From Polyangiaceae bacterium (lineage in GTDB: Bacteria; Myxococcota_A; Polyangia; Polyangiales; Polyangiaceae): a DNA stretch of 64,000 bases. Of the stretch, positions 27,812 through 37,103 are shown piece by piece; position 1 is the stretch's first letter, and every line of letters starts with the position of its first letter. The translations under genes and the position numbers were made by a program. The stretch covers positions 39,470-103,469 of the forward strand of contig JADLFU010000008.1 in assembly GCA_020849655.1 (NCBI GenBank), given 5' to 3'. The notes beneath the pieces were generated by a model. That model saw nothing but the letters and a program-made list of their open reading frames with translations. It was not told where the DNA came from and made no database searches.

Positions 27812-30502
27812 ATGCCCCGGACCACCTGGACGACCGCCCTCCTCCTCTCGATGTTCGCCGCGGGGACGCAGGGCGCCTGCGGAGGCAGCGGAGACGTCGA
27901 CGGCGCGCCCGGCGGGGCGAGCGCCGGCGCTGCGGGGAAGGCCAGCGCGGCGGGCGGCGGCGCCGGGACGAGCGCGGCGGGCAAGGCTGGCGGCGGGGCG
28001 ACCGCAGGCACGAGCGGCGCCGGCGGACAGTCCGGCGCGGCCGGGAAGAGTGGCGGCGGCGCGGCCGGGCAAGCAGGCGCGGCCGGGAAGAGTGGTGGCG
28101 GCGCGGCCGGGCAAGCAGGCGCGGCCGGGCAAGCAGGCGCGGCCGGGCAGGCGAACGCTGGCAACGCGGGCCAGGCAGGGAGCTCGGGCGGGGCGGGCAA
28201 CGCGGGCCAGGCGGGGTCGGCGGGTCAGGCGGGAGCCGCGGGGAAGGCAGGAGCGGCAGGCCAGGGGGCAGAGGGCGGCCAGGCGGGGTCGGCGGGACAG
28301 GCGGGTCAGGCGGGGTCGGCCGGACAGGCCGCGCAGTTCGACGTGCAGCCGTCGGCGCCACAAGTCATCACCGTGCCGCTTGGCAAGGCGACCCCCACGG
28401 TGCTCTACAGCGCGACCCTGGGGGGCGCGCCCGTCGCGGCCGGGTGGAGCGTCGACAAGGGCAACCTCGGCACCATCCCCGCGGGGCCGTCCGCCACCGC
28501 GACGTTCGCGCCCACTGGCACCACGGGCGGCCCGGTGTCGGTGCTCGCGGGCCTCAACGGCCAGACGCTGAAGCGTCAGGTGTTCATCAAGCTCTCGGGC
28601 TCCCAGAACGGCGCTGACCCGACGAACCCGGCGCAGGCCCCGCAGATCCCTGCGGGCCCCGGCGACTTGCTCGCGGGCGGCGGCGTGGGCGGTGTCGGCG
28701 GGGAGGGGCTCGGCACGGCCGTCACCGATCCCGGCACGGCGGGCGCGCTCACCGCGCCGTCGGGCTCGGGCGCCGCAGAGGCGCTGCGGTTCCTGTATCC
28801 TTACGACGCGACCGTGTGGCCGCGCGGCATCCTCGCGCCGCTGTTGATGTGGGACTCGACGCTCGGCGACGTCGACGCCATCTCCATCACCCTCGAGACG
28901 ACCAGCGGCTCGTTCAAGTGGACGGGCACCTTCGGCAAGCCCGCGATCGCCAAGGCGCTCGGGCTGCCGTTCGTGCGGCACCCCATCCCGCAGGACGTGT
29001 GGGCCGCCGCGACCGACACCGCCGGCGGCCCCACGCTCGACGGCTCGATCGACAAACTCGTCGTCAAGCTCACCGTCGCGAAGGGCGGCACCGGCTACGG
29101 GCCCATCTCCGAGACGTGGCAGGTCGCGCCGGGGCGGCTCTCGGGGACCATCTACTACAACTCCTACGGCACGAAGCTCGCGCGCAACTACCCGGGCGCG
29201 GTCGGCGGCGACGGGATGTTCGGCGGCGCGGTGCTGAGCATCAAGGTCGGAGAGACCGGGCCCAAGCTCGTCGCCGGCTCGAACGGCAACGACGCCCAGT
29301 GCCGCGTGTGCCACTCGGTCGCGGCGCGGGGCGCGAGCCTGGTCGTGCAGCGCGGAGACTCCTACGCGGCGTCGTCGTCGTACGATCTGACGCCCGCGGG
29401 GAGCGTCGAGCACCCGCTCGGGGCGGGCGCGGTGTTCCCGGCGCTCTACCCGGACGGCTCGGCGATGCTGTCACCGACCGGGCAGATCTACCGCCTGCCC
29501 GACACCAGCAACCCGCCGGTCGTCAACGGGCTGTCGGCCGTCGCGTCGAACCTGGGCACCCCGGCGTTCTCGCCCGACGGCCGCCACGTGGTGTTCAACC
29601 GCATGTCCGGGCCGGGCGCCGTCGACGGCAAGGAGCTGCTGGTCATGGACTTCGATCCCGCGACCTTCACCTTCTCCAACCCCGTCATCGTGCACAGTGA
29701 TGCGGCCCAGGCGACCGACGTGCGCCCAGGCTGGCCCGCCTTCTTGCCGTCGAGCGCGTCGGTGGTGTTCGAGCGGCAGAGCCAGGCCGGCACCGACGGC
29801 AACGACGGCGCGCTGTTCACCAGGAAGGGCGCGAAGGGGCGCATCTACTGGGCGAGCGCGGCCGCCAGCGGGACGGGCACCGCGCTCGATCTGCTGAACG
29901 GCGTCGGCCCCTCGGGCCCCTACCTGCCGAAGCTCGCGACGCCGGTGTCGATGAGCTGCACCGCCGACGGCGTGCAAGTCGGCGGGATGAGCCCGGACCA
30001 CGGCGACGACGTCGATCTCAACTACGAGCCGACCGTGAGCCCGATCGCGTCGGGCGGCTTCGCGTGGATCGTGTTCACCAGCCGGCGCATGTACGGCAAC
30101 GAGGCGACCATCCCGCCGTACTGCAGCGATCCGCGCGGGGTCGATCTCTTCCAGAACGTCACCACCAAGAAGCTCTGGGTCGCCGCGATCGATCTCGCCC
30201 CCCAGCCCGGCAAGGACGCGAGCCACCCGGCGTTCTACCTGCCCGCGCAGGAGCTGCTCGCCGGCAACGCGCGAGGGTTCTGGGTGCAGGATCCGTGCAA
30301 GAGCGACGGCGCCTCGTGCGAGTCGGGCGATCAGTGTTGCAACGGCTACTGCCAGCCCGGCGGCGGCGGCGCGCTCGTCTGCTCGAACACTCCTCCCAAC
30401 AACCAGTGCTCCGGCGTGAAGGAGAAGTGCAAGACCGCGGCGGACTGCTGCGACGCCACGAACGAGTGCATCAACGGGTTCTGCTCCCAGACGAAGCCCT
30501 GA
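27812..30502 (+). CDS. Large surface lipoprotein: stalk, CXXCH motif, beta-propeller-like repeats, Cys-rich tail
   Basis: 896 residues. A signal peptide ends near GAC (residue ~22). Residues 25-180 form a Gly/Ala stalk with GQAGAAGKSGGG units, encoded by near-identical 18-base repeats around 28060-28150. A soluble region follows, with one heme-c motif CRVCH (about residue 497, QCRVCHSVAARG). Blocks such as LGTPAFSPDGRHVVFNRMSG and WPAFLPSSASVVFERQS are PD40/TolB-like propeller strands. The last ~70 residues are Cys-rich (CESGDQCCNGYCQ, CKTAADCCDATNECINGFC), like small disulphide knots. The ATG at 27812 has TACCAT eight bases upstream. It may be a surface electron-transfer or binding protein; function unknown. 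Confidence 0.75.
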   Translation: MPRTTWTTALLLSMFAAGTQGACGGSGDVDGAPGGASAGAAGKASAAGGGAGTSAAGKAGGGATAGTSGAGGQSGAAGKSGGGAAGQAGAAGKSGGGAAGQAGAAGQAGAAGQANAGNAGQAGSSGGAGNAGQAGSAGQAGAAGKAGAAGQGAEGGQAGSAGQAGQAGSAGQAAQFDVQPSAPQVITVPLGKATPTVLYSATLGGAPVAAGWSVDKGNLGTIPAGPSATATFAPTGTTGGPVSVLAGLNGQTLKRQVFIKLSGSQNGADPTNPAQAPQIPAGPGDLLAGGGVGGVGGEGLGTAVTDPGTAGALTAPSGSGAAEALRFLYPYDATVWPRGILAPLLMWDSTLGDVDAISITLETTSGSFKWTGTFGKPAIAKALGLPFVRHPIPQDVWAAATDTAGGPTLDGSIDKLVVKLTVAKGGTGYGPISETWQVAPGRLSGTIYYNSYGTKLARNYPGAVGGDGMFGGAVLSIKVGETGPKLVAGSNGNDAQCRVCHSVAARGASLVVQRGDSYAASSSYDLTPAGSVEHPLGAGAVFPALYPDGSAMLSPTGQIYRLPDTSNPPVVNGLSAVASNLGTPAFSPDGRHVVFNRMSGPGAVDGKELLVMDFDPATFTFSNPVIVHSDAAQATDVRPGWPAFLPSSASVVFERQSQAGTDGNDGALFTRKGAKGRIYWASAAASGTGTALDLLNGVGPSGPYLPKLATPVSMSCTADGVQVGGMSPDHGDDVDLNYEPTVSPIASGGFAWIVFTSRRMYGNEATIPPYCSDPRGVDLFQNVTTKKLWVAAIDLAPQPGKDASHPAFYLPAQELLAGNARGFWVQDPCKSDGASCESGDQCCNGYCQPGGGGALVCSNTPPNNQCSGVKEKCKTAADCCDATNECINGFCSQTKP

Positions 30503-30583
30503 CGGGGCCGAGCGACGTCGCGTGCGTGCGTGATCCGGGCGACCGCGTTGCGCGCGTCACGTCGCGCGTGAGAGACTCCACGC

Positions 30584-32482
30584 ATGCGCCACCTCACCTC
30601 GCTTCTCTTGATCGTCCCCGCTCTCGCGCTCGTCGCCCCTGGCTGCGGGGGCTCGGAGGGAGACGACGCGCTCTTCGGCGCGGGCGCGGGCGCGGGCGCT
30701 GGCGGCGCGGCGGGCGGCCAGGGAGGCAAGGCCGCGGGCGACGCGGGCAAGGCGGGATCGAGCGGCGGCGCCGCTGGAGGCATGTCAGGAACGGGAGGAT
30801 CATCCGCGGGCAAGACGGGCGCGGGCAGCGGGGGCGCGGGGGGCGCGACCGCCGGATCGGCCGGTGCGCCCGCGGGCGCAGGCGGCGCAGGCGCGAGCGG
30901 CAAGGCGGGCGCGGGCGGCGCAGGCGCGAGCGGCAAGGCGGGCGCGGGCGGCGCGGGCGCCAGCGGCAAGGCGGGCGCGGGCGGCGCAGGCGCGGGAGGC
31001 AAGGCGGGCACAGGCGGCGCAGGCGCGAGCGGCACGGCGGGCGCGAGCGGCAAGGCGGGCGCGGGAGGCGCGGGCGCGGGAGGCGCGGGCGCGGGAGGCG
31101 CGGGCGGCGATCCCGGGGGCGGCTGCACGGACGGCGCGCTCGGCGGCGACGAGACGGACGTCGACTGCGGGGGGAGCTGCAAGCCCTGCCAGGACGGCCG
31201 AAAGTGCCAGAAGTTCTCCGACTGCGAGGGCGGCATCTGCAACGGTGGCACCTGCGAGAGCACGCCCACTTGCACCGACGGCAAGCAGAACGCCGCCGAG
31301 ACGGACGTCGACTGCGGCGGCGCGACCTGTGACAAGTGCAAGGACGGCCAGGCATGCAAGGTGGGGGCGGACTGCGCAGGCGGAAAATGCGCGGCCGGGG
31401 CCTGCAAGACGCCGCGGGTCCTCTCCCTCGGCGCCCCCCAGGACGTGCGCGGCAACGAGCTCGGGGAGCCGTGGTTCGCGGATATCGCGGACATCGACGC
31501 CGACGGGCACGCGGACGTCCTCGTCGCCGACAGCCAGCGAGGTCAGGTCGTGTTCCTCAAGAACGCGGGCGGCGCGCTGTCGATCGCGGGCTCCACGCCC
31601 TCCTGCGGGAACCCCTTCCACGTGCTCGCGCGACAGATGAACGGCGACGCCCACCTGGATTTCGTCGTCGCGTGCGACGGCGGCGCGGCGCAGATCCAGC
31701 GCGGGGACGGCGCCGGCGCCTTCACCAACCCGACGACCTTCAACCACCCGAACGCGTGGGCGAACATCGTCGACGAGCTCGGCGGGACGCCGGGCAACGA
31801 TCTCGTCACGCTGTCGAACGCCAACGGCCAGAACGAGTTCCTCCGCCTGACCTCGGGCCCGGGGACGTTCTCGGCGCCGGTCGGCCTCACGCTCCCGGCG
31901 GCGCCGTCGCACGGGCTCGCCGTCGACCTCACCGGCGACGGGCTGAAGGATCTGGCCATCGCCGGGGTCCAGACCGACGGGAACGGCACCCAGGTCTTCC
32001 TGCAGCGCAACAACGGCGCCGCAGGCTTCGTGGCGCTCCCCGCGCTGTCGGTGGCGCCGGGGCCGCGCTCGCTCGCCGCGGGAGACCTCGACCTCGACGG
32101 CGACCAGGATCTCGTGGTGGCGAGCCCGAACTCCGACACTGTCACTGTGTTCCTCGGCAAGGGCGACGGCACGTTCGCGCCCGGCAAGACCTACCCCGGC
32201 GGCGACGGCGCCCGCTGGGTCGCGGTCGCCGATCTCGACGCCGACGGCGCGCCCGATCTCGCGGTGGTGAGCGTCAACGATGATCGGCTGCGCATCTTCC
32301 TCAACGACGGCAGCGGCGGCTTCGTCGCCAGGCCCGCCTCGACCCTCGGCGGCGCGCGCGAGCCCCGCGCCATCACGGCCGGCGATCTCGACGGCGACGG
32401 GCTGCCCGACCTCGTCATCCCGTACTCGGGCAGCGCCGGCGGCGCGGGCGGCGTGCTCGTGTTCTTGAACACCTCGAAGTAG
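30584..32482 (+). CDS. Surface lipoprotein with Gly/Ala stalk, Cys modules and FG-GAP repeats
   Basis: 632 residues. Lipobox LVAPGC. The stalk (about 30-180) is built from GAGGAGASGKA units of 11 residues. Two Cys modules follow (CTDGALGGDETDVDCGGSCKPC and CTDGKQNAAETDVDCGGATCDKC), each about 45 residues and about half identical. The C-terminal ~350 residues are FG-GAP/VCBS repeats with calcium-binding DxDxDG loops (DIDADGHADVLVAD, DLDLDGDQDLVVA, DLDADGAPDLAVV, DLDGDGLPDLVI), forming a beta-propeller. Such proteins sit on the cell surface and bind ligands or carbohydrates. It lies directly behind the preceding surface lipoprotein on the same strand. Confidence 0.85.
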   Translation: MRHLTSLLLIVPALALVAPGCGGSEGDDALFGAGAGAGAGGAAGGQGGKAAGDAGKAGSSGGAAGGMSGTGGSSAGKTGAGSGGAGGATAGSAGAPAGAGGAGASGKAGAGGAGASGKAGAGGAGASGKAGAGGAGAGGKAGTGGAGASGTAGASGKAGAGGAGAGGAGAGGAGGDPGGGCTDGALGGDETDVDCGGSCKPCQDGRKCQKFSDCEGGICNGGTCESTPTCTDGKQNAAETDVDCGGATCDKCKDGQACKVGADCAGGKCAAGACKTPRVLSLGAPQDVRGNELGEPWFADIADIDADGHADVLVADSQRGQVVFLKNAGGALSIAGSTPSCGNPFHVLARQMNGDAHLDFVVACDGGAAQIQRGDGAGAFTNPTTFNHPNAWANIVDELGGTPGNDLVTLSNANGQNEFLRLTSGPGTFSAPVGLTLPAAPSHGLAVDLTGDGLKDLAIAGVQTDGNGTQVFLQRNNGAAGFVALPALSVAPGPRSLAAGDLDLDGDQDLVVASPNSDTVTVFLGKGDGTFAPGKTYPGGDGARWVAVADLDADGAPDLAVVSVNDDRLRIFLNDGSGGFVARPASTLGGAREPRAITAGDLDGDGLPDLVIPYSGSAGGAGGVLVFLNTSK

Positions 32483-32499
32483 CGTCGGAGTAGCAGGTA

Positions 32500-33345
32500 C
32501 TAAGGCGAGCGGGCGCACCGGAACCCAAGCGTGTCGTGTCTCCACGCGCGCGGGTGGTGGTCGCGGCGGGCCGCGCGGACGTCCATCGGCATCAGCACGC
32601 CGTACCCCGTCCCCCGGGCCGCCCTCGGCGCGTCCTCGGCGTCCGCGGCGCACGCGCCGACCTTGACCGCGTCGTACGGGAACCCGTAGGCGCTGCACAC
32701 CCACTCCTGCACGTTGCCGGCGAGGTCCGCCGCGCCGCTCGCGGCGTCGCCCGGCCGCGCGCCGCCGACCGGGCACGTGTGCCCGCCGCTCGTCTTGCTC
32801 CAGCACAGCTGCCGGGCGGGCGGCGCGGCGCCCCACGGGTACAGGCGCTGCTCTGCGCCGGCGCGCGCCGCGTACTCCCACTCCGCCTCGGTCGGCAGCC
32901 GCTTGCCAACCCAGCCGCAGTACGCGGTCGCCTGGTGCCAGTCGACACAATTGATTGGGTGGTTCGAGCGCCCCGGCTTGCCGCTGTTGCACTCCTTGCC
33001 CTGGCCGGCCTTCGCGCACGCGCCCGCCCGCTCACACGCTTCGTAGGCGACCGTCGTCACCTCGGTCTCGTCGAGCGAGAACGCGGCGACCTTCACCGTC
33101 GGCCCCCCGCGCTCGTCGGCGTATCCCGTGGTCGAGCCCATCACGATCACGCCCGCCTCCAGCCTCACCATCGGGCCTCCGCTCGGCGGGGGCGCGCTCG
33201 ACGGCGCCGCAGCAACGCCCGGCGCGCTGGGAGCGGAAGGGGCGGCACCGGCGACCGTGTCCGAGGGCCGCGGCTCGGCCCGCCGGCACCCGACGGACAG
33301 CGCGACCACCACCGAGGGGAGGAGGATCGAGCGGGGGGTCAACAT
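32500..33345 (-). CDS. Formylglycine-generating-enzyme (SUMF1)-like lipoprotein
   Basis: 281 residues. The start at 33345 gives a lipoprotein signal ending in LSVGC and has GGAGG about 11 bases upstream; an in-frame ATG at 33363 is less likely. After a Pro/Ala linker, residues ~60-281 are an FGE-sulfatase domain: [66 protein letters not shown] and the end LGFRCAR. In myxobacteria many such domains are not true sulfatase activators but binding or regulatory proteins; the catalytic Cys pair cannot be placed with confidence. It is convergent with the FG-GAP gene. Confidence 0.85.
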   Translation of the reverse strand: MLTPRSILLPSVVVALSVGCRRAEPRPSDTVAGAAPSAPSAPGVAAAPSSAPPPSGGPMVRLEAGVIVMGSTTGYADERGGPTVKVAAFSLDETEVTTVAYEACERAGACAKAGQGKECNSGKPGRSNHPINCVDWHQATAYCGWVGKRLPTEAEWEYAARAGAEQRLYPWGAAPPARQLCWSKTSGGHTCPVGGARPGDAASGAADLAGNVQEWVCSAYGFPYDAVKVGACAADAEDAPRAARGTGYGVLMPMDVRAARRDHHPRAWRHDTLGFRCARSP

Positions 33346-33385
33346 GGTCAACCTGGCCTCCATGGGGAGCGAGCGAGAGGGCGCT

Positions 33386-33811
33386 TCACGGTCCGGGTGA
33401 CCGGCGCCCGTCGAGGGAGAGCCCGTGCTCGGCGAGCCGCGCGGCGCACCACGCCGTCGCCTCGCGCGCGGTGGCGACGTGCACGCGGGGCGTCTCGTCG
33501 GGCACGGCCCACGCGAGCGCCGTCAGCACGCCGCGCACGAGCGCCGAGGTCACCACGAGCGCGGTCCCCACGTTCCACCGGCGGGTGTCGGCGACGTGCG
33601 CCTTCTCCCAGGTGCTGATCATCGCGCGCTGCTTCGCGGTCGGCACGTGCAGGACGGGCGTCGTATCGAGCAGGAGCGCGTAGCGCTCCCGCCGCGCGAA
33701 ATTGGCCTCGAACCGGCGAAACACCTCCGTGAGATCCGCGTCGCGGAACTCGGCCGGCGTCCGCACGACCACGAGCGGGAACCGCCTGTCGTCGAACTCG
33801 AACCCGCTCAT
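33386..33811 (-). CDS. Small STAS/SpoIIAA-like protein
   Basis: 141 residues, no signal peptide. The pattern [41 protein letters not shown] suggests a STAS/SpoIIAA-like fold: a strand-helix-strand core around a LLLDTT strand end, then a basic helix ([13 protein letters not shown]). Such proteins act in partner-switching or as myxobacterial regulators; no phosphorylated Ser is certain here. It lies 40 bases upstream of the FGE-like gene on the same strand and may be co-transcribed with it. Family assignment is tentative. Confidence 0.7.
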   Translation of the reverse strand: MSGFEFDDRRFPLVVVRTPAEFRDADLTEVFRRFEANFARRERYALLLDTTPVLHVPTAKQRAMISTWEKAHVADTRRWNVGTALVVTSALVRGVLTALAWAVPDETPRVHVATAREATAWCAARLAEHGLSLDGRRSPGP

Positions 33812-33870
33812 CGGACGCCGTGCTGCGCGCAGATCACGGCGTCACGGTACCACGGGCGCGCCCGCGAGGG

Positions 33871-34929
33871 TCAGAGCCGGAAGATCGCGGAGCCCCACGT
33901 GTAGCCGGCGCCGAACACCGTCGAGAGCACGACGTCGCCCTTCTTCACCGTGCCCAGCTTGCGGTGGTGATCGATCGTCAGCGGCACCGTCGCGGCGGTC
34001 GTGTTGCCGTACTGCTGGATGGTGTTGAGCGCCTTCTCGGGCGGGATGTTGCCGTACTGCACGACGGCCTCGTTGATGCGGAGGTTGGCCTGGTGGGGGA
34101 CGAACCAGTCGATGTCGTCCCACGTGAGGCCGGTCTTCTCGAGCGCGCGCCCCACGCTCTGCACCATCGTCCGAGCGGCGTTGAGGAAGACCTTCTTGCC
34201 GTTCATCTGCGGGTACATCGAGAGGTTCTGCTCGCGATCGCGCGGATCGTAGGAGACGAACGGCGCGCGCTTGATCTCGAAGATCTTCAGGTGCAGATCC
34301 ATCGCGCCCGAGCCGTCGGCGCCGCAGTGCGTGTAGAGGACGCCGTCGCGCGGATCGTCCGTCTCCTTCGGCCCGATGACCACGGCGCCCGCCCCGTCGC
34401 CGAACAGCACCATCACGTCGCGGCCGCGCGTCGAGTAGTCGAGCGAGTGGCTGTGCAGCTCGGCGCCGACGAGCAAGACGCGCCGGTACGTGCCCGTGCG
34501 CACGAACGTGTCGGCCATCTGGAGGCCGTAGACGAACCCCGAGCACTGCTGGCGGATGTCGTAGCAGGCGCACCCCGCCTCGCCGTCGACGCCGAGCTTC
34601 GACTGGAGGAACACCGCGTTGCCGGGGAAGTGGATGTCCGGCGACAGCGTCGCGAAGATGATGCAGTCGATCTCCTGCGCGGTCACGCCCGCGTCGTCGA
34701 GCGCGCGGCGCGCGGCGAACAGGCCGAGATCGCTCGAGGTCGTCACGCCGTCGTTCGGCACGTAGCGCCGCGCCTCGATGCCGCTGCGCGAGCGGATCCA
34801 CTCGTCGTTCGTCTCGGTCTGCACGGTGTCGCGGCGGACGTGCTGATCGTCGAGGTAGCGGAGCTCGTCGTTCGTGACGACCCTCTCGGGGACGTACGAG
34901 CCGACGCCCAGGATCGTGGCGCGGATCAT
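33871..34929 (-). CDS. Beta-ketoacyl-ACP synthase III-like enzyme (thiolase superfamily)
   Basis: 352 residues, slightly longer than FabH of E. coli. The catalytic triad is complete: Cys129 in RQQCSGFVYGL, His279 in FVPHQANLRI and Asn309 in QYGNTTAATVPL. The GDGAGAVVIG motif and final FGAGYTWGSAIFRL are also typical. It should condense an acyl-CoA with malonyl-ACP, starting fatty acid or a specialised lipid. It stands alone, without other fab genes, so it may serve a secondary or branched-chain lipid. The ATG at 34929 has TAGGTC six bases upstream (34941-34936, minus) and no Shine-Dalgarno, suggesting a leaderless mRNA. Confidence 0.92.
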   Translation of the reverse strand: MIRATILGVGSYVPERVVTNDELRYLDDQHVRRDTVQTETNDEWIRSRSGIEARRYVPNDGVTTSSDLGLFAARRALDDAGVTAQEIDCIIFATLSPDIHFPGNAVFLQSKLGVDGEAGCACYDIRQQCSGFVYGLQMADTFVRTGTYRRVLLVGAELHSHSLDYSTRGRDVMVLFGDGAGAVVIGPKETDDPRDGVLYTHCGADGSGAMDLHLKIFEIKRAPFVSYDPRDREQNLSMYPQMNGKKVFLNAARTMVQSVGRALEKTGLTWDDIDWFVPHQANLRINEAVVQYGNIPPEKALNTIQQYGNTTAATVPLTIDHHRKLGTVKKGDVVLSTVFGAGYTWGSAIFRL

Positions 34930-35028
34930 GATCGTGACCTACTCGTGACAGGCGAGGCTTCCTAGCGCGGCGGATGCCGCGTCGAGTCAACGGCGGCCCG
35001 CGCGAATGTTTGCTACGGTGCGCGCGCC

Positions 35029-36150
35029 ATGTCGCTGAAGCGCGAGCTCGTCGTCGGGGCGTTCGTGAGCCTCGGCCTGGCGCTGACGGCCGGCGTCATC
35101 TTCACGATCGGCCAGGAGCGCCGGGTGTTCGCGAAGCGCGTGGAGTTCGTCGCGAACTTTCCTGACGTGCAGGGCCTGAAGCCGGGCGCGCCGGTGCGCC
35201 TCTCCGGCGTCGACATCGGGAGCGTGAAGTCCATCTCGCACGGCCCGAACCCGAAGGACGACCGGCTCTACGTGCGCCTCGACATCGTCCGCGAGGAGGC
35301 CGTGCGCATCCGCGAGGACTCGGTCGCGAAGGTCGCCAACAAGGGCATGCTCGGCGACAAGATGCTCGAGGTCACGCCGGGCACGCCGGGCCGCTCGCCG
35401 CTCGCGCCGGGCGCGTCGATCACGAGCGAGGAGCCGGCCGACTACGGCCAGCTGCTCACGCGCCTCGGCGACGTCGCGAAGAAGACGGAGGCCGTCGTCG
35501 CGAACCTCGAGCGCACGACCTCGACCTTCGCCGACGATCAGACCCGCCGCGACATGCAGGACTCGCTGCGCAGCTTGACCGTGATCATGGGCAACCTCGC
35601 CGAGGGCAAGGGCTACGCGGGGCGGCTGCTCTCCGATCCGGCCGAGGCCGACCGCATCCGCGGCACGTTCTCGCGGATGGACACGACGATGGCCAAGCTG
35701 AACCACCTGCTCGACGGCGCGGGCAAGGTGGTCGACCGGGTGAACAAGGGCCCCGGCCTCGCGCACTCGATCGTCTACGACTCGGACGGCGTCGGGATGA
35801 TGCGGTCGTTCGCGCAGGCGGCCGACGAGGTGAGCCTGTCGCTGCGCGGCGTGCGCGAGGGCAACGGCGTCGCGAAGGTGGTGATGTACGGCGGGCCCGG
35901 CCAGGAGAAGATCGGCGAGGACGTGCAGGCGATCACGCGCGACGCGCGCGACATCGTCGCCGGCGTGAAGAAGGGCAAGGGCACCATCGGCGCGCTCCTC
36001 GTCGATCCGTCGGTCTACGAGGACATGAAGATGCTCCTCGGCAACGTGCAGCGGAACGACGTCCTGCGCGCGCTCGTGCGCTACTCGATCAAGGAAGACG
36101 AGAAGAAGCCGAAGGTCGAGGTCTCGGCGCCGCCCGCGTCGTCGAAGTAG
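35029..36150 (+). CDS. MCE/MlaD-family lipid-transport protein
   Basis: 373 residues. One N-terminal membrane helix (about 5-27, ELVVGAFVSLGLALTAGVIFTIG), then a single MCE domain (about 37-125, FPDVQGLKPGAPVRLSGVDIGSVKSI, with GMLGDKMLEVTPG). The remaining ~240 residues are mostly helical with a hydrophilic tail, as in long MlaD/PqiB-type proteins that reach into the periplasm. It is the substrate-binding part of an Mla-type lipid transporter whose permease may be the gene at 26920. The ATG has TACGGT nine bases upstream (35014-35019) and no Shine-Dalgarno. It is divergent from the KAS III gene. Confidence 0.9.
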   Translation: MSLKRELVVGAFVSLGLALTAGVIFTIGQERRVFAKRVEFVANFPDVQGLKPGAPVRLSGVDIGSVKSISHGPNPKDDRLYVRLDIVREEAVRIREDSVAKVANKGMLGDKMLEVTPGTPGRSPLAPGASITSEEPADYGQLLTRLGDVAKKTEAVVANLERTTSTFADDQTRRDMQDSLRSLTVIMGNLAEGKGYAGRLLSDPAEADRIRGTFSRMDTTMAKLNHLLDGAGKVVDRVNKGPGLAHSIVYDSDGVGMMRSFAQAADEVSLSLRGVREGNGVAKVVMYGGPGQEKIGEDVQAITRDARDIVAGVKKGKGTIGALLVDPSVYEDMKMLLGNVQRNDVLRALVRYSIKEDEKKPKVEVSAPPASSK

Positions 36151-36152
36151 CG

Positions 36153-37040
36153 CTACCGCCGCCAGTCACCCGAGCGCCCGCCCGATTTCGACACGAGGCG
36201 CGTCGGGCCGAGCTCCATCCCGCGGTCGTACGCCTTCAGCATGTCGTAGACGGTGAGCGCCGCGACGCTCGCCGCCACCAGCGCCTCCATCTCGACGCCG
36301 GTGCGATCGCGCGTCTCGACCTCGGCGACCACGCGCACGCGGCGGCCCTCGGGCTCGAGCGAGAGCTCGACCGAGACGCGCGACAGCGACAGCGAGTGGC
36401 AGAGCGGGATGAGCTCGTCCGTGCGCTTCGCGGCCATGATCCCGGCGAGGCGCGCGACCCCGAGCACGTCGCCCTTCGCCGCGGTCGACGACGCGAGCCG
36501 CTCGAACGCCGCCGCTCCCATCGAGACGGCGCTCTCGGCCACGGCGACCCTGCGCGTCTCCGGCTTCGCGCCGACGTCGACCATGCGCGCGCCGCCGCTC
36601 GGTCCGAGGTGCGTCGAGATCGAGGTCTCGCCGATGATCTCACGCCACGCGGCGTCGAGCCGCTCGGGCCGCCCCTTCGCGGCGACCTTCGCGAGCGCGT
36701 AGCGATCGAGCGGCGTGAGCGCGCACCACGCCGCCTGCGCGACCGGGCGCGCGTCACCAAACGCCTCGACGACAGCCTTCGGCGGTGCGACCGCGGGCGG
36801 ATCCGCCTCGGATGGCTGGAGATCGGCCGGGGGCTGAGCGCCGTCGAGGAGCCTCGTGACAGCCGCCGTGTCCACCTCGTCGGCCGAGCCCGCGGCGACG
36901 AGCGCGCGTCGGTCGTCGAGGGAGAGCGTCGCCCACGCCGCCCGCGACAGCCTGCGCCCCGCGTGGTCGAGCGCGCGCCGCGCCGCCAGCGGCAGGAGCT
37001 CGAGATCCGGGCCCACCTCGTCGAACCGATAGAGCTTCAC
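36153..37040 (-). CDS. moaC: MoaC with N-terminal nitrate-reductase-associated domain
   Basis: 295 residues; ordinary MoaC has about 160. Residues 146-295 are Moa[72 protein letters not shown] and the end GRSGDWRR. It converts the 8-substituted dihydro-GTP made by MoaA to cyclic pyranopterin phosphate in molybdenum cofactor synthesis. Residues 1-135 resemble the small nitrate-reductase-associated family ([48 protein letters not shown]). The GTG start at 37040 has TAGGTT seven bases upstream. It is divergent from moaA, its pathway partner. Confidence 0.9.
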   Translation of the reverse strand: MKLYRFDEVGPDLELLPLAARRALDHAGRRLSRAAWATLSLDDRRALVAAGSADEVDTAAVTRLLDGAQPPADLQPSEADPPAVAPPKAVVEAFGDARPVAQAAWCALTPLDRYALAKVAAKGRPERLDAAWREIIGETSISTHLGPSGGARMVDVGAKPETRRVAVAESAVSMGAAAFERLASSTAAKGDVLGVARLAGIMAAKRTDELIPLCHSLSLSRVSVELSLEPEGRRVRVVAEVETRDRTGVEMEALVAASVAALTVYDMLKAYDRGMELGPTRLVSKSGGRSGDWRR

Positions 37041-37047
37041 GCTGCGC

Positions 37048-37057
37048 AACCTAGCCG
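37048..37057. promoter_or_regulatory. Overlapping divergent -10 boxes of moaC and moaA
   Basis: The ten bases AACCTAGCCG contain TAGGTT on the minus strand (37053-37048), ending seven bases before the moaC GTG at 37040, and TAGCCG on the plus strand (37052-37057), ending seven bases before an in-frame moaA GTG at 37065. The two boxes share CTAG, so RNA polymerase could serve only one gene at a time. This is a reading of spacing and base pattern, not a tested promoter. Confidence 0.45.
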
Positions 37058-37103
37058 CTTTGTCGTGGCGCGCGCGCCCCGGGTGCGCGATGACCCGCGG
37101 AGG

